Assembly: GCF_001467525.1 (NCBI RefSeq) | Contig: NZ_LNXS01000037.1 | Location: forward strand, 1 to 64,000 | Origin: Legionella anisa | Lineage (GTDB): Bacteria > Pseudomonadota > Gammaproteobacteria > Legionellales > Legionellaceae | Length of the DNA: 64,000 bases | Direction of reading: 5' to 3' | In this document: positions 9,385 to 18,042 of the stretch, piece by piece | Layout of the letters: every line of letters begins with the position of its first letter | Position numbering within the stretch: the stretch's first letter is position 1 | Notes under the pieces: generated by a model | What the model was told of the DNA's origin: nothing | Database searches by the model: none | Seen by the model: only the letters and a program-made list of their open reading frames with translations | Made by a program: the position numbers and the translations under genes

Positions 9385-9564
9385 TTTAAACCTTTAATTA
9401 ATTGATGCATCTCAACCATTTCAATAAATTCACCTACATAGAACTCAGAACTTCATATAAGCAAGATTACAGAACAAATGAATGACTTCTTTCTGAGTTA
9501 GAATTGAAGTGTCTTCACACACTTTTTTATAGTTTTCCGAATTTAACATGCCCGCTTGCTGCAT
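9385..9564 (-). pseudogene. Decayed remnant of a third helical paralogue
   Basis: On the minus strand the left part still encodes VGEFIEMVEMHQLIKG, nearly identical to the C-terminus of the gene at 12956-14014. The right part (about 9500-9564) matches the DNA around 13130-13204 of that gene, including 'cacacttttttatag' and 'aacatgcc(c/t)gcttgctgca'. About 60 bases between the two parts are missing relative to the intact copy, and the rest of the gene upstream is gone. It holds the same position relative to the helicase start at 9732 as the intact gene does to the helicase at 14366. It is therefore best read as the dead sibling left by duplication of the whole module. Confidence 0.8.
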
Positions 9565-9597
9565 TAATAGATGAACAATTTATTTTCAATACAACCG

Positions 9598-9630
9598 CTT
9601 AATGGTCACTTAAGGTTCTTTTTGTATAAT
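9598..9630 (+). promoter_or_regulatory. PmrA-box promoter of SF2 helicase 1
   Basis: CTTAATGGT, two bases (CA), then CTTAAGGTT (9598-9617) matches the tandem PmrA consensus cTTAATatT-N2-cTTAATatT known for Legionella effector genes. Exactly 7 bp later comes TATAAT (9625-9630). The box stands where a -35 element would be, as expected for an activator-dependent promoter. Confidence 0.75.
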
Positions 9631-9638
9631 GCCAACCA

Positions 9639-9687
9639 TTAGGTAAATTATGGCCTAAATATTCAAATAAAACCCACAATGACCTAA
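9639..9687 (+). promoter_or_regulatory. 5' leader inverted repeat, helicase 1
   Basis: TTAGGTAAATTATG (9639-9652) and CACAATGACCTAA (9675-9687) are imperfectly complementary. The same pair, better matched, is in the leader of the second helicase at 14276-14324. It may form an mRNA stem upstream of the ribosome binding site. Confidence 0.45.
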
Positions 9688-9731
9688 CTTAAAAATTAAA
9701 GTCTAAAAATTATTTAACGGGGAAAATTAAG

Positions 9732-12719
9732 ATGGGCGCAAGTCGAGACGTTGTTGAACAACAAATTAAAGATCTAAAAGATTATACAGATACCGTTGCT
9801 GCGGTTCATTTGTTAAAAGAAGTTGTAACAAATGGTGCGGTAGTAACAATAGGAACTGCAAAGGAAAGTATTGATATAGAAAACAATAAAAAAGATCCTA
9901 AGATCGGAAATGTCGTAAAAGCGATTTTAGCAAAAGCGGGTAAGCCAGGCGAAAGCACTAAATGGGAAGATAAAGGCGACGGAAAACCACATCTTGAAGC
10001 TGCTATTACTATTGGTGGTGCAGTTTATACAATTGATTTGGTCTTTGAAGGAAATGATCATACTGTAGATACGACACAAAATTATACTCTTAACATTACA
10101 AGTAAGTTAACTTCTGAAGTGACCAGAGGAAAATTATTCTTCGATCATGATCATACAGCTACTGTGAAACTCACCTATGACAAAGATGGTGATCTTCGTG
10201 CGGTAACTAAAAAAGGATTAGCTGTTGATACCAAATCGTTTGTTCCATATGCATATCAAAATGAAATTTTAGCTAAATTTCACGACAGTCTCGTAGCAAA
10301 AAAAGAACAACGACTCGCAATTATGGGTACCGGTTCAGGTAAAAGTATTGTTATGGCAGGTATTGCTCAAGCCGTTGGGCGTACTGTCATGATTGTTCCT
10401 GATCAAACATTGGTAAACCAACAGTCAAAAGAAACAACTGACCTGCTTAATGCCGGAATGATTAATGGTTCTAAAGCAGTTCCTGCACGAGTTTTCACTT
10501 TAGAAACTCTTAAAGGTAAGGTTGATGTTCTTTGGGATACTTTAGAAAATGATTTAAGTGATATAGAAGAAGAAGATGTACTAAAAATCAAAGAATATTT
10601 TCGCAAAGTGATTGCAGGTACTGAGCCTTTTGATCAAATTGTTTTACAAGCTGAGCATCCTTTATTCAAGATCATTGCAAGCGAAATAAAAGACTCCATG
10701 GTATTAATTGATGAAAGTCATCGCCATACTTTTAAACCAGAAGATGCAGAAATTTTGAAAGGAATAAAAGATCGTAATTCAGTTCTGGCATTAACAGCTA
10801 CTCCAACTTCTGAATTATATGGTCTCTTTCAGGGTGATCCTTTGGATGATTTAAGTCTTGGTGCTGCAATTCAACTAGGAACTATTCGACCAATTAAAGA
10901 TGAAGTCGCTTATCTGGATGAAAAAAGTTTGATTGACCAAGCTGTGACTCACTACTTTGATGATTATTATCTCGAAGCAGGGATGAGTGGTTATGTTGAT
11001 CCTATTGAATTAAAGAAACAGATCATACAAGCGGAAATAGGAATTGAAGACTCTGTGGCCCAGGAAAGAGCGATTAATCAAGCTTTAGAATTAAACCGCA
11101 TCCGCTGCCAACGCAACATGGGTTTTTCTGACGATAAAGTAACTCGTGAAAAATTAGCGGAAATCTATCAAAAGATCGCGAATGGCGATGTACCCACTAT
11201 TGAAAAATATCAAGACGAAGTTGCAAAACTCAGACAAAAATCTGAATGTGACGCACGATTGAAATTGACGCAAAAGTTTGGCGCTGTAGATGAAATAGAG
11301 TTCCGAAAAACTGTTGCCAAACCTGTAGTGAATTTAAAGCAGGATATCGATAAAGAACAACAAAAAGATATTCAAAGAACAATCAATAGCTATGCTCTTG
11401 CTCTTGTCCTCAATGATAAGCATACAGATATCGCTGAAAAAGATAGAACTCATAAACTTGATGACTATTTAAAAGAATGTGATCAGCATATTGCGAAATA
11501 TAAAACGAAGAATGATGAGATACCTAAACCATTTCTTACCAAGCTTCAATCGTGTGAAACAAAAAGTAGGGAAACACTAAAAGAAGCCTTAGAAAAGTTA
11601 GGTGCTCCTATTTCCAAATTGCCTACTGAACAAAAGGAAGCCATTACCAAGTTGATATTGGATAGAGCAGAAGCAATGGTGACTAAAGTTAAAACATCAC
11701 AACCCATATCTGAAGTTATAACTGGAGCAACTCAGCCTAATTTAGTCGCTTTGAAAGCAACTGAAAATTATTCTGGTGCAATTGATATGAGAACGGCACA
11801 AACTACAATTGATGAGCAACTTGCTCAAATCGAAGTAGGATTGAGGACCCATATTGTCGCTGATCAGGTGATTGCAACAGGCGTGAGTATCAGAGATATC
11901 TTGAACGTGCAAATTATCAATACGAATTCGCCCGTTATTGAATCAGATATCAATGTGATTAACGGAATCCTGTCAGGACCACAGGCAGCTGGTCGTTGCG
12001 TAAGGAATAAAGATGTCGAAGCTCGTGCGCAGCAATACATTGATGAACGATATCAAGGCAAAGGTTTAATTCTTACCTTAGATGCGATCATCGATCCTAG
12101 AAACTCAGCGGAAAGAACAAGAGAAGTTATGAAGAACAGGGAAAAACAAGCTCTAAAAGAAGCAAAGGTTCTCCATCTTCTGAAGACTGAGCTAAAAGGT
12201 TTTGACGCGTTTAAATTGTTTCAACAATGTGTGCCTTTACATGAAAAGATTGAATCGCTTATTGAAAAATTGGACACACTCAATAACCTATTAAAGGACC
12301 AACAGAAAACTATGGGAACTAAAAAGGATACAGTGGTTAAAATAAGTGAACAACATTCTTCTAGAAAGCTAGAGCTTCTTAGCGAAATAGATGGTCTTGA
12401 TAGAGAATTGCATATTATACCAGGAAGAAAAGGAAGAGATGGGGCAACACCACTTCCATCTGAGTATGCTCGAAATCCATCTCTTTATCTAATATGGGTA
12501 AAAGCATCTCTTAAGAGAGCCTCACTCGAATCGGAAACAAAAGAAGTACGAGATACTATTAAGGAACTGGAAGTTGAAATAGAGAAAATAGGAGAAAAAG
12601 TACTTGAACTCCAGGAAACGATCAAAGATGGAAGCGTGAAACTGGAAAAACTGAAAGCCGAAGAAGAGCTATTACTCCAACAAATGGAAGAAGTCAGCAA
12701 AGAATTCACTTCAGTGTAA
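9732..12719 (+). CDS. SF2 (DEAD/ResIII-like) helicase-domain protein, copy 1; candidate Dot/Icm effector
   Basis: 995 residues. Residues 1-165 form an unrecognised, predicted beta-rich N-domain. The helicase core follows: YQNEIL (Q-like motif, about 175), Walker A GTGSGKS (199-205), DESH (about 327), TAT motif ALTATPTS (about 353), a long insert (about 385-680) with helical and charged segments, then ATGVSIRD and the motif VI QAAGRCVR (about 751-758). The C-terminal ~170 residues are coiled-coil-like and Glu/Lys rich, ending EEVSKEFTSV. All ATPase motifs look intact, so nucleic-acid-dependent activity is likely. Expression appears PmrA-controlled and the C-terminus is Glu-rich, features common in Dot/Icm substrates; translocation is inference. 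GGGGA precedes the ATG and a hairpin terminator follows. An immunity or restriction role is the main alternative. Confidence 0.8.
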   Translation: MGASRDVVEQQIKDLKDYTDTVAAVHLLKEVVTNGAVVTIGTAKESIDIENNKKDPKIGNVVKAILAKAGKPGESTKWEDKGDGKPHLEAAITIGGAVYTIDLVFEGNDHTVDTTQNYTLNITSKLTSEVTRGKLFFDHDHTATVKLTYDKDGDLRAVTKKGLAVDTKSFVPYAYQNEILAKFHDSLVAKKEQRLAIMGTGSGKSIVMAGIAQAVGRTVMIVPDQTLVNQQSKETTDLLNAGMINGSKAVPARVFTLETLKGKVDVLWDTLENDLSDIEEEDVLKIKEYFRKVIAGTEPFDQIVLQAEHPLFKIIASEIKDSMVLIDESHRHTFKPEDAEILKGIKDRNSVLALTATPTSELYGLFQGDPLDDLSLGAAIQLGTIRPIKDEVAYLDEKSLIDQAVTHYFDDYYLEAGMSGYVDPIELKKQIIQAEIGIEDSVAQERAINQALELNRIRCQRNMGFSDDKVTREKLAEIYQKIANGDVPTIEKYQDEVAKLRQKSECDARLKLTQKFGAVDEIEFRKTVAKPVVNLKQDIDKEQQKDIQRTINSYALALVLNDKHTDIAEKDRTHKLDDYLKECDQHIAKYKTKNDEIPKPFLTKLQSCETKSRETLKEALEKLGAPISKLPTEQKEAITKLILDRAEAMVTKVKTSQPISEVITGATQPNLVALKATENYSGAIDMRTAQTTIDEQLAQIEVGLRTHIVADQVIATGVSIRDILNVQIINTNSPVIESDINVINGILSGPQAAGRCVRNKDVEARAQQYIDERYQGKGLILTLDAIIDPRNSAERTREVMKNREKQALKEAKVLHLLKTELKGFDAFKLFQQCVPLHEKIESLIEKLDTLNNLLKDQQKTMGTKKDTVVKISEQHSSRKLELLSEIDGLDRELHIIPGRKGRDGATPLPSEYARNPSLYLIWVKASLKRASLESETKEVRDTIKELEVEIEKIGEKVLELQETIKDGSVKLEKLKAEEELLLQQMEEVSKEFTSV

Positions 12720-12749
12720 CAAGGGCTTAATATTCTTTATACTTGATTC

Positions 12750-12779
12750 AACCCTCCGCTTGTGCGGAGGGTTTTTTTT
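12750..12779 (+). terminator. Rho-independent terminator, helicase 1
   Basis: ACCCTCCGC, a short loop, GCGGAGGGT and a run of T's, about 30 bp after the stop codon. The same GGAGGG hairpin follows the paralogous gene at 17475. Confidence 0.92.
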
Positions 12780-12955
12780 ATAATCAGGTACCGCTCAGAT
12801 AGTAATCGTACAGGGGGTATGGGCTTATCTGTACACGAACAGACAGAGATTTGATGTCCAATTCAACCATCACCCGTCCTTAATAATTAAATAGGAACCA
12901 AGGCTGATAAACTATTATAAACCCAAGAAGATGGGCTAAATAGGAATACAAAATT

Positions 12956-14014
12956 TCATTGTTTAAAACCTGGTTTTTTAATTAATTGATGCTTTTCAAT
13001 CATTTCAATAAATTCACCTAGCGGGGACTCAGTACGGGGTTCTTCACTCATTAAACGAAGCATTTTTTCTAATTCGACTTTATCGAATGTTTCAAATAAA
13101 GGAAGATTACTGAATAACTCCATAACCGTCTTCTGAGTAAGGATTGAAGTATCTCGACACACTTTTTTATAATTTTCAGAATCTAACATGCCTGCTTGCT
13201 GCAGGTGGGTCAAGAAATGAAATGCGCCAATCCCCAATTTGCTTACCGTTAATAAATCCTCTGTTTTTCTATAATCAATGAGTGATGCGTTATGCAACAG
13301 CAAAATAAGATTAGCGAAGACATTGGCATTCTTTGGATTATTCTCAATGACACTGAAGTAGCTTGCAGCGAGTTTATTTTTTGTAGTGAGTTTAGCAGTG
13401 CCTTCATAAATTTTATCTATATAGTCCTGTTGCCTTAAAAGAATATCAAAACATTCAAAGTAATAAAGATTATTATTTAAAAGAAGGGTAAGCAGTCTTA
13501 TCACTGTATCCATATTTTTTGCAGAAAATTTATGGAGTTTTTCAACTATTTTCTCTGTAAGATAGGCGTGCTGTTGAAAATTAATAATTAAATAAGCAAG
13601 TAATAAAGAGTGCTCAGGATAAGCAAGCAAAAGATTTAAAGTAGGCAAATCAAGTGCATCTCGCGTTTTGAGCTGCTGCATTCCCATCAGAGTTGTATCT
13701 GAGCGCGCACTAGCAAACAAAAGTTCTAAAGGAAAAAGAGTTACATCAATTCCTTCACTTTGCATAAAATCTAATAAATTGTTTAGGTCACCTGCATAAG
13801 AAACATTGCTTGCAATGACATCATGAAGTGTATCATCCAGCTTAATGTTACATTTTTTTAAGCGCTTGAATAAGGAGGCCAGCCGATTAATGTATTCAGG
13901 ATTCTCTTCAAGGGTTTTCAACATTCGTTCATCAGGATCCAAACCTAATTTATTTAAGAGAGTCATGATTTTACCTTTTATCGCAGTTATTTGATTAATC
14001 TTAAGATAGGTCAT
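12956..14014 (-). CDS. All-helical protein of unknown function, paralogue B (352 aa)
   Basis: This is a second, shorter member of the family described at 8100-9314. It lacks that protein's 70-residue charged leader and begins almost at once with the shared block NKLGLDPDERM. Conserved segments in order are PLELLFASARSDTT, LNLLLAYPEHS, a LTLLLNNNLYYFECFDILLRQ helix pair, IYEGTAKL, NNPKNANVFANLILLLHNASLIDY and GIGAFHFLTHLQQAGMLDSENY. The C-terminal segment GEFIEMIEKHQLIKK is the part also preserved in the decayed copy at 9385-9564. GAGG at good spacing supports the ATG at 14014. It is divergent from the second helicase, with about 350 bp between. No signal sequence, membrane segment or known catalytic motif is visible. 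Confidence 0.75.
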   Translation of the reverse strand: MTYLKINQITAIKGKIMTLLNKLGLDPDERMLKTLEENPEYINRLASLFKRLKKCNIKLDDTLHDVIASNVSYAGDLNNLLDFMQSEGIDVTLFPLELLFASARSDTTLMGMQQLKTRDALDLPTLNLLLAYPEHSLLLAYLIINFQQHAYLTEKIVEKLHKFSAKNMDTVIRLLTLLLNNNLYYFECFDILLRQQDYIDKIYEGTAKLTTKNKLAASYFSVIENNPKNANVFANLILLLHNASLIDYRKTEDLLTVSKLGIGAFHFLTHLQQAGMLDSENYKKVCRDTSILTQKTVMELFSNLPLFETFDKVELEKMLRLMSEEPRTESPLGEFIEMIEKHQLIKKPGFKQ

Positions 14015-14235
14015 TTACCGCCTCACCGTCCTGTGTCATTTATCTTTGTATCTCAAATAAAAATCAATGAATTTTTATGTATTATTTTTGAGTGCATCAC
14101 CAAAAAAAGTCATTGAGCTCAAGATAATAACAAAGAAAACATATTTTAAATATAGTAAATAATAGAAACACAGGATCTTCTTACGTGAAGTAAAAATTTT
14201 CCTTCTTTATGATCAATAAATTTTCAATAAAATCA

Positions 14236-14268
14236 CTTAATAGTCACTTAACATTCTTTTTGTATAAT
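14236..14268 (+). promoter_or_regulatory. PmrA-box promoter of SF2 helicase 2
   Basis: CTTAATAGT, CA, CTTAACATT (14236-14255) is a near-consensus tandem PmrA box. TATAAT (14263-14268) follows after 7 bp, the same geometry as at 9598-9630. Confidence 0.78.
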
Positions 14269-14275
14269 CCCCGAA

Positions 14276-14324
14276 TTAGGTAAATTGTGATCTAACTATC
14301 TATCAAAATCTCACAATGACCTAA
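14276..14324 (+). promoter_or_regulatory. 5' leader inverted repeat, helicase 2
   Basis: TTAGGTAAATTGTG (14276-14289) pairs with CACAATGACCTAA (14312-14324) with one bulge or mismatch. It starts about 8 bases after the -10 hexamer, so it would form at the very 5' end of the transcript. Confidence 0.5.
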
Positions 14325-14365
14325 CTTGAAGCAAATATCAAAAAATATTCGAGGGGAACCTAAAA

Positions 14366-17300
14366 ATGGGCGCGAGTCAAGATATAGTCCGCAAGCAGAT
14401 TGAAGATCTTAAAAATTATACTGATACTGTTGCAGCGGTACATTTATTAAAAGAGGTAGTAACTAGTGGAGCAGTAGTTACAATAGGTCGAGCTCAAGAA
14501 ATTATTGCAATAGAAAACAAGGAAGAAACCCCAAAGATTGGAAATGTCGTTAAAGCGATTTTACAAAGTGCAGGTAATCCTGGAGAAAGCAGTAAATGGG
14601 TCAAAAAAGATGACCAAAAACAACATCTTGAAGCCGCAATTACTATTGGTGGTGCAGTTTATACAGTTGATTTGGTCTTTGATGGATATGATTCTGTTGT
14701 AGATACGACACAAAATTATACTGTAAATATTACCAGTAAGTTAAATTCTGAAGTAAGCAGAGGAAAATTATTCTTCGATCATGATCATACAGCTACTGTG
14801 AAACTCACCTATGACAAAGATGGTGATCTTCGTGCAGTAACTCATAAAGGATTAACTGTTGATACCAAATCGTTTGTTCCATACGCATATCAAAATGAAA
14901 TTTTAGCTAAATTTCATGACAGTCTCGTAGCAAAAAAAGAGCAACGACTCGCAGTTATGGGTACCGGTTCAGGTAAAAGTATTGTTATGGCAGGTATTGC
15001 TCAAGCTGTTGGGCGTACAATCATGATTGTTCCCGATCAAACATTGGTAAAGCAACAAATAAAAGAAACAACGGATCTGCTTAGTGCTGGAATAGTTCAA
15101 GGCGTCAAAGTAGATGCTCCACGAATATTTACTCTAGATTCGATTAAAGGTAAGGTTGATATTGATTGGGACAAGCTAATTAATCAAGAAAAGCTAGAAG
15201 AACTTAAAACTCAAGTTGATATTAGTGAGCGGGCTAAGCTCTCCACTAATTGGGCTTTGCTGGTTGAGAAAAAGGTAATTGATTGGGATAAGCTGGACGA
15301 ATTGGACGTCGAAGAACTCAAGGCATACTTTGCGAAAGTGGTTGCAGGTACTGAACCTTTTGACCAAATTATTTTACAAGCAGAGCATCCCTTATTCAAG
15401 ATCGTCGCAAGTGAAATAAAAAATTCCATGGTCTTAATTGATGAAAGCCATAAACATACTTTTAAACCACAAGATACAGAGATTTTGGTAGGAATACAAA
15501 AACATAATACAGTTCTGGCATTAACAGCCACCCCAACCTCTGAATTATATGATCTCTTTAAAGGTGATCCTTTAGACGATTTAAGTCTTGGTGCTGCAAT
15601 TGAACTAGGAACTATTCGACCGATTAAACCTGAATTGGCTTATTTGAAAGAAGGAGATTTGGTTGACCAAGCCGTGGCTCACTACTTTGATGATTATTAT
15701 CTCGAAGAAGAAATGATGGGTTACGTTGATCCTGTTGCATTAAAGAAACAGATCATACAAACGGAAATAGGCATTGAAGACTCTGTGGCCCAGGAAAGAG
15801 CGATTAATCAAGCTTTAGAATTAAACCGCATCCGCTGCCAACGCAACATGGGTTTTTCTGACGATAAAGCAACTCGTGAAAAATTAGCGGGAATCTATCA
15901 AAAGCTCGCGAATGGTGATGAATCCACTATTGCAAAATATCAAGACGAAGTTGCAAAACTCAGACAAAAATCTGAATGTGACGCACGATTGAAATTGACG
16001 CAAAAGTTTGGCGCTGTAGATGAAGTAGAGTTACAAAAAACTGTTGCCAAACCTGTAGTGAATTTAAAGCAGGATATCGATAAAGAACAACAAAAAGATA
16101 TTCAAAGAGCAATTAATAGCTTTGCTCTTTTTCTTGTCTTCAATGAAAAGCAAGTCGATTTCGCTGAAAAGGACAGAACTCACAAACTTGAGAACTATTT
16201 AGCTGAACACGATCAGCATGTTGTGAAATATAAAAAGGAAGAGTTACCAGAACCATTTGCTACTAAATTTAAAAAGGCTGAAGTAAAAAGCAGGGAAGAC
16301 CTAAAAGAAGCCTTAGTAAAGTCAGGCGTACCTATTTCCAATTTGCCAGTTGCACAAAAAGAAGCCATTACCAACTTGATATTGGATAGAGCAGAAGCAA
16401 TCGTAACTAAGATCAAAGGATCTGAATCCATATCTGAAGTGATAACTAGGGCAACTCCGGTTGATTTAGTCGCATTGAAAGCAACTGAGAATTATTCTGA
16501 TGCAATTGATATGAGTACGAAACAATCTACAATTGATGAGCAAATTGCTCAAATCGAAGTAGGATTGAGAACCCATATCATAGCGGATCAGGTAATTGCA
16601 ACAGGGGTGAGTATCAGAGATATCTTGAACGTGCAAATTATCAATACGAATTCGCCTGTTATTGAATCAGATATCAATGTGATTAACGGGATCTTGTCAG
16701 GACCACAGGCAACTGGTCGTTGCGTAAGAAATAAAGACACCGAAGCGCGTGTTCAACAATACATTGATGAACGATATCAAGGCAAAGGTCTAATTCTTAC
16801 TGTAGATGACGTTATTGATGCTAAGAACTCAGCAACAAAAGCAAGAGAAGTTTTGGAAAACAGGGAGAAACAAGCTAAGAAAGAAGCGGCTGTTGTTCGT
16901 CTCTTGAAGACTGAGTTAAAAGGTTTCGACGCGTTTACCTTGTTTCAACAATGTGTGCCTTTACATGATAGAATTGAGGGCCTTGTTAAAAAATTGGACG
17001 TTCTCGATAATCTTTTAAGAGACAAAGAGAAGAGCGTGGTTACTCACCAGTTAACAAGGGATAGAACTGAAAAGCAATATGAGTCTAAGAAAAAATCTCT
17101 TGAACAAGATATAACGGCTCTTGCAGAAGAGTTAGAAATTATCCCTGGAAGAAAAGGTAAAGCTCCAGAAACCAGACTTCCATCTGAGTATGCTCGAAAT
17201 GCATCACTTTATTTAATGTGGGTAAAAATAACTCTTAAGCAAGCAACTCTGAATGCTGCAACAGAAGAAGTACGCTCCACTCTTGAGCAAATAGATCATG

Positions 17301-17443
17301 AGATAGAAAAACTGGAAAAGGCTATCAAAGAAATCGAAGTTACATACAAAGAAGGAAGTTTAGAACTGGAGAAACTGAGAGCTCAAGAAGAGCGCATGAT
17401 ACTACAAATAGAAGAAGCCAGTAAGCAATTTACTTCTGTATAA
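14366..17443 (+). CDS. SF2 (DEAD/ResIII-like) helicase-domain protein, copy 2; candidate Dot/Icm effector
   Basis: 1025 residues, paralogue of the protein at 9732-12719 with the same order of parts. These are a beta-rich N-domain starting MGAS, Walker A GTGSGKS, DESH, ALTATPTS, a long inter-lobe insert, ATGVSIRD, the motif VI QATGRCVR, and a coiled-coil-like C-terminus ending EEASKQFTSV. It differs mainly by about 30 extra residues between the Walker A and DESH motifs (around residues 270-305, containing two IDWDKL repeats) and in the divergent C-terminal coiled coil. Some DNA stretches of the core are identical to copy 1 over about 90 bp, while others differ strongly. A GAGGGGAA ribosome binding site precedes the ATG. 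PmrA box, leader repeat and terminator all match copy 1. The same functional reservations apply. Confidence 0.8.
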   Translation: MGASQDIVRKQIEDLKNYTDTVAAVHLLKEVVTSGAVVTIGRAQEIIAIENKEETPKIGNVVKAILQSAGNPGESSKWVKKDDQKQHLEAAITIGGAVYTVDLVFDGYDSVVDTTQNYTVNITSKLNSEVSRGKLFFDHDHTATVKLTYDKDGDLRAVTHKGLTVDTKSFVPYAYQNEILAKFHDSLVAKKEQRLAVMGTGSGKSIVMAGIAQAVGRTIMIVPDQTLVKQQIKETTDLLSAGIVQGVKVDAPRIFTLDSIKGKVDIDWDKLINQEKLEELKTQVDISERAKLSTNWALLVEKKVIDWDKLDELDVEELKAYFAKVVAGTEPFDQIILQAEHPLFKIVASEIKNSMVLIDESHKHTFKPQDTEILVGIQKHNTVLALTATPTSELYDLFKGDPLDDLSLGAAIELGTIRPIKPELAYLKEGDLVDQAVAHYFDDYYLEEEMMGYVDPVALKKQIIQTEIGIEDSVAQERAINQALELNRIRCQRNMGFSDDKATREKLAGIYQKLANGDESTIAKYQDEVAKLRQKSECDARLKLTQKFGAVDEVELQKTVAKPVVNLKQDIDKEQQKDIQRAINSFALFLVFNEKQVDFAEKDRTHKLENYLAEHDQHVVKYKKEELPEPFATKFKKAEVKSREDLKEALVKSGVPISNLPVAQKEAITNLILDRAEAIVTKIKGSESISEVITRATPVDLVALKATENYSDAIDMSTKQSTIDEQIAQIEVGLRTHIIADQVIATGVSIRDILNVQIINTNSPVIESDINVINGILSGPQATGRCVRNKDTEARVQQYIDERYQGKGLILTVDDVIDAKNSATKAREVLENREKQAKKEAAVVRLLKTELKGFDAFTLFQQCVPLHDRIEGLVKKLDVLDNLLRDKEKSVVTHQLTRDRTEKQYESKKKSLEQDITALAEELEIIPGRKGKAPETRLPSEYARNASLYLMWVKITLKQATLNAATEEVRSTLEQIDHEIEKLEKAIKEIEVTYKEGSLELEKLRAQEERMILQIEEASKQFTSV

Positions 17444-17474
17444 TAATGGGATAAATATTCTTCTTTCTTCATTG

Positions 17475-17499
17475 AACCCTCCGCTTGCGGAGGGTTTTT
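17475..17499 (+). terminator. Rho-independent terminator, helicase 2
   Basis: AACCCTCCGC/GCGGAGGGTT stem followed by T's, about 30 bp after the helicase stop codon. It corresponds to the terminator at 12750. Confidence 0.92.
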
Positions 17500-17556
17500 A
17501 TTTAGACTCTAAATAACGAACATAACTAACTTTTATTAAGATTCCCAATTCAACCA

Positions 17557-18042
17557 TCACTCGTCTTTAATAATTAAGTAGATCAGAAGAACTAAAAAAG
17601 TAATAAATATTTGGAAGGACGTTGTTAGAGCGCCGCTTAGCAATGAGGACATCCATAGGCCAAACCATTCACCTGCTACAGACATAAATAACACGTTCCA
17701 GGTTAAAAATCCCAAAGTAAGCCCTGCTACAGCCCAACTCTTAGCACCATTAAATACGAATGCATTTGCATGTCGCACTTTAAATAACTTCCAAGCCCCT
17801 ACACCGCAGATTATCGTGGTTAACAATTCAAAACCAATGATAACCAGATATATCGCATGATGCAGTATGGGATTGGTAATGGCTCGATAACCAATTAAAG
17901 AATCGGGAAATATATCGTTCATCATCAGCGTGCGCTTGACCGCAGCAAAATTGATATAATAATCAGAAACATTACCGAAAACATCCAGAAAACAGTAAAA
18001 AGTGATTGCTAGAATACAAAGTATTTTTGATTTTCTTATCAT
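17557..18042 (-). CDS. DUF2165 family small integral membrane protein
   Basis: 161 residues with four hydrophobic segments: about 8-28, 62-84, 100-122 and 135-158. The pattern and the motifs FGNVSDY and WNVLFMSVAGEWFGLWMS match the DUF2165 family of predicted small inner-membrane proteins, whose function is not known. The start ATG overlaps the stop of ugpB by four bases (ATGA), so it is translated as the last gene of a ugpQ-ugpB-DUF2165 transcript. Its role there is not evident. Confidence 0.8.
   Translation of the reverse strand: MIRKSKILCILAITFYCFLDVFGNVSDYYINFAAVKRTLMMNDIFPDSLIGYRAITNPILHHAIYLVIIGFELLTTIICGVGAWKLFKVRHANAFVFNGAKSWAVAGLTLGFLTWNVLFMSVAGEWFGLWMSSLLSGALTTSFQIFITFLVLLIYLIIKDE

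Noticed and set aside
9732..9760. N-terminal MGAS of both helicases as a possible N-myristoylation signal
   Set aside because: Residue 6 is Asp in both, whereas the host enzyme's consensus prefers Ser or Thr there.
8100..17500. Reading the helicase modules as a known restriction-modification or CRISPR-Cas system
   Set aside because: No methyltransferase, nuclease motif, Cas protein or repeat array was found in or beside the module.
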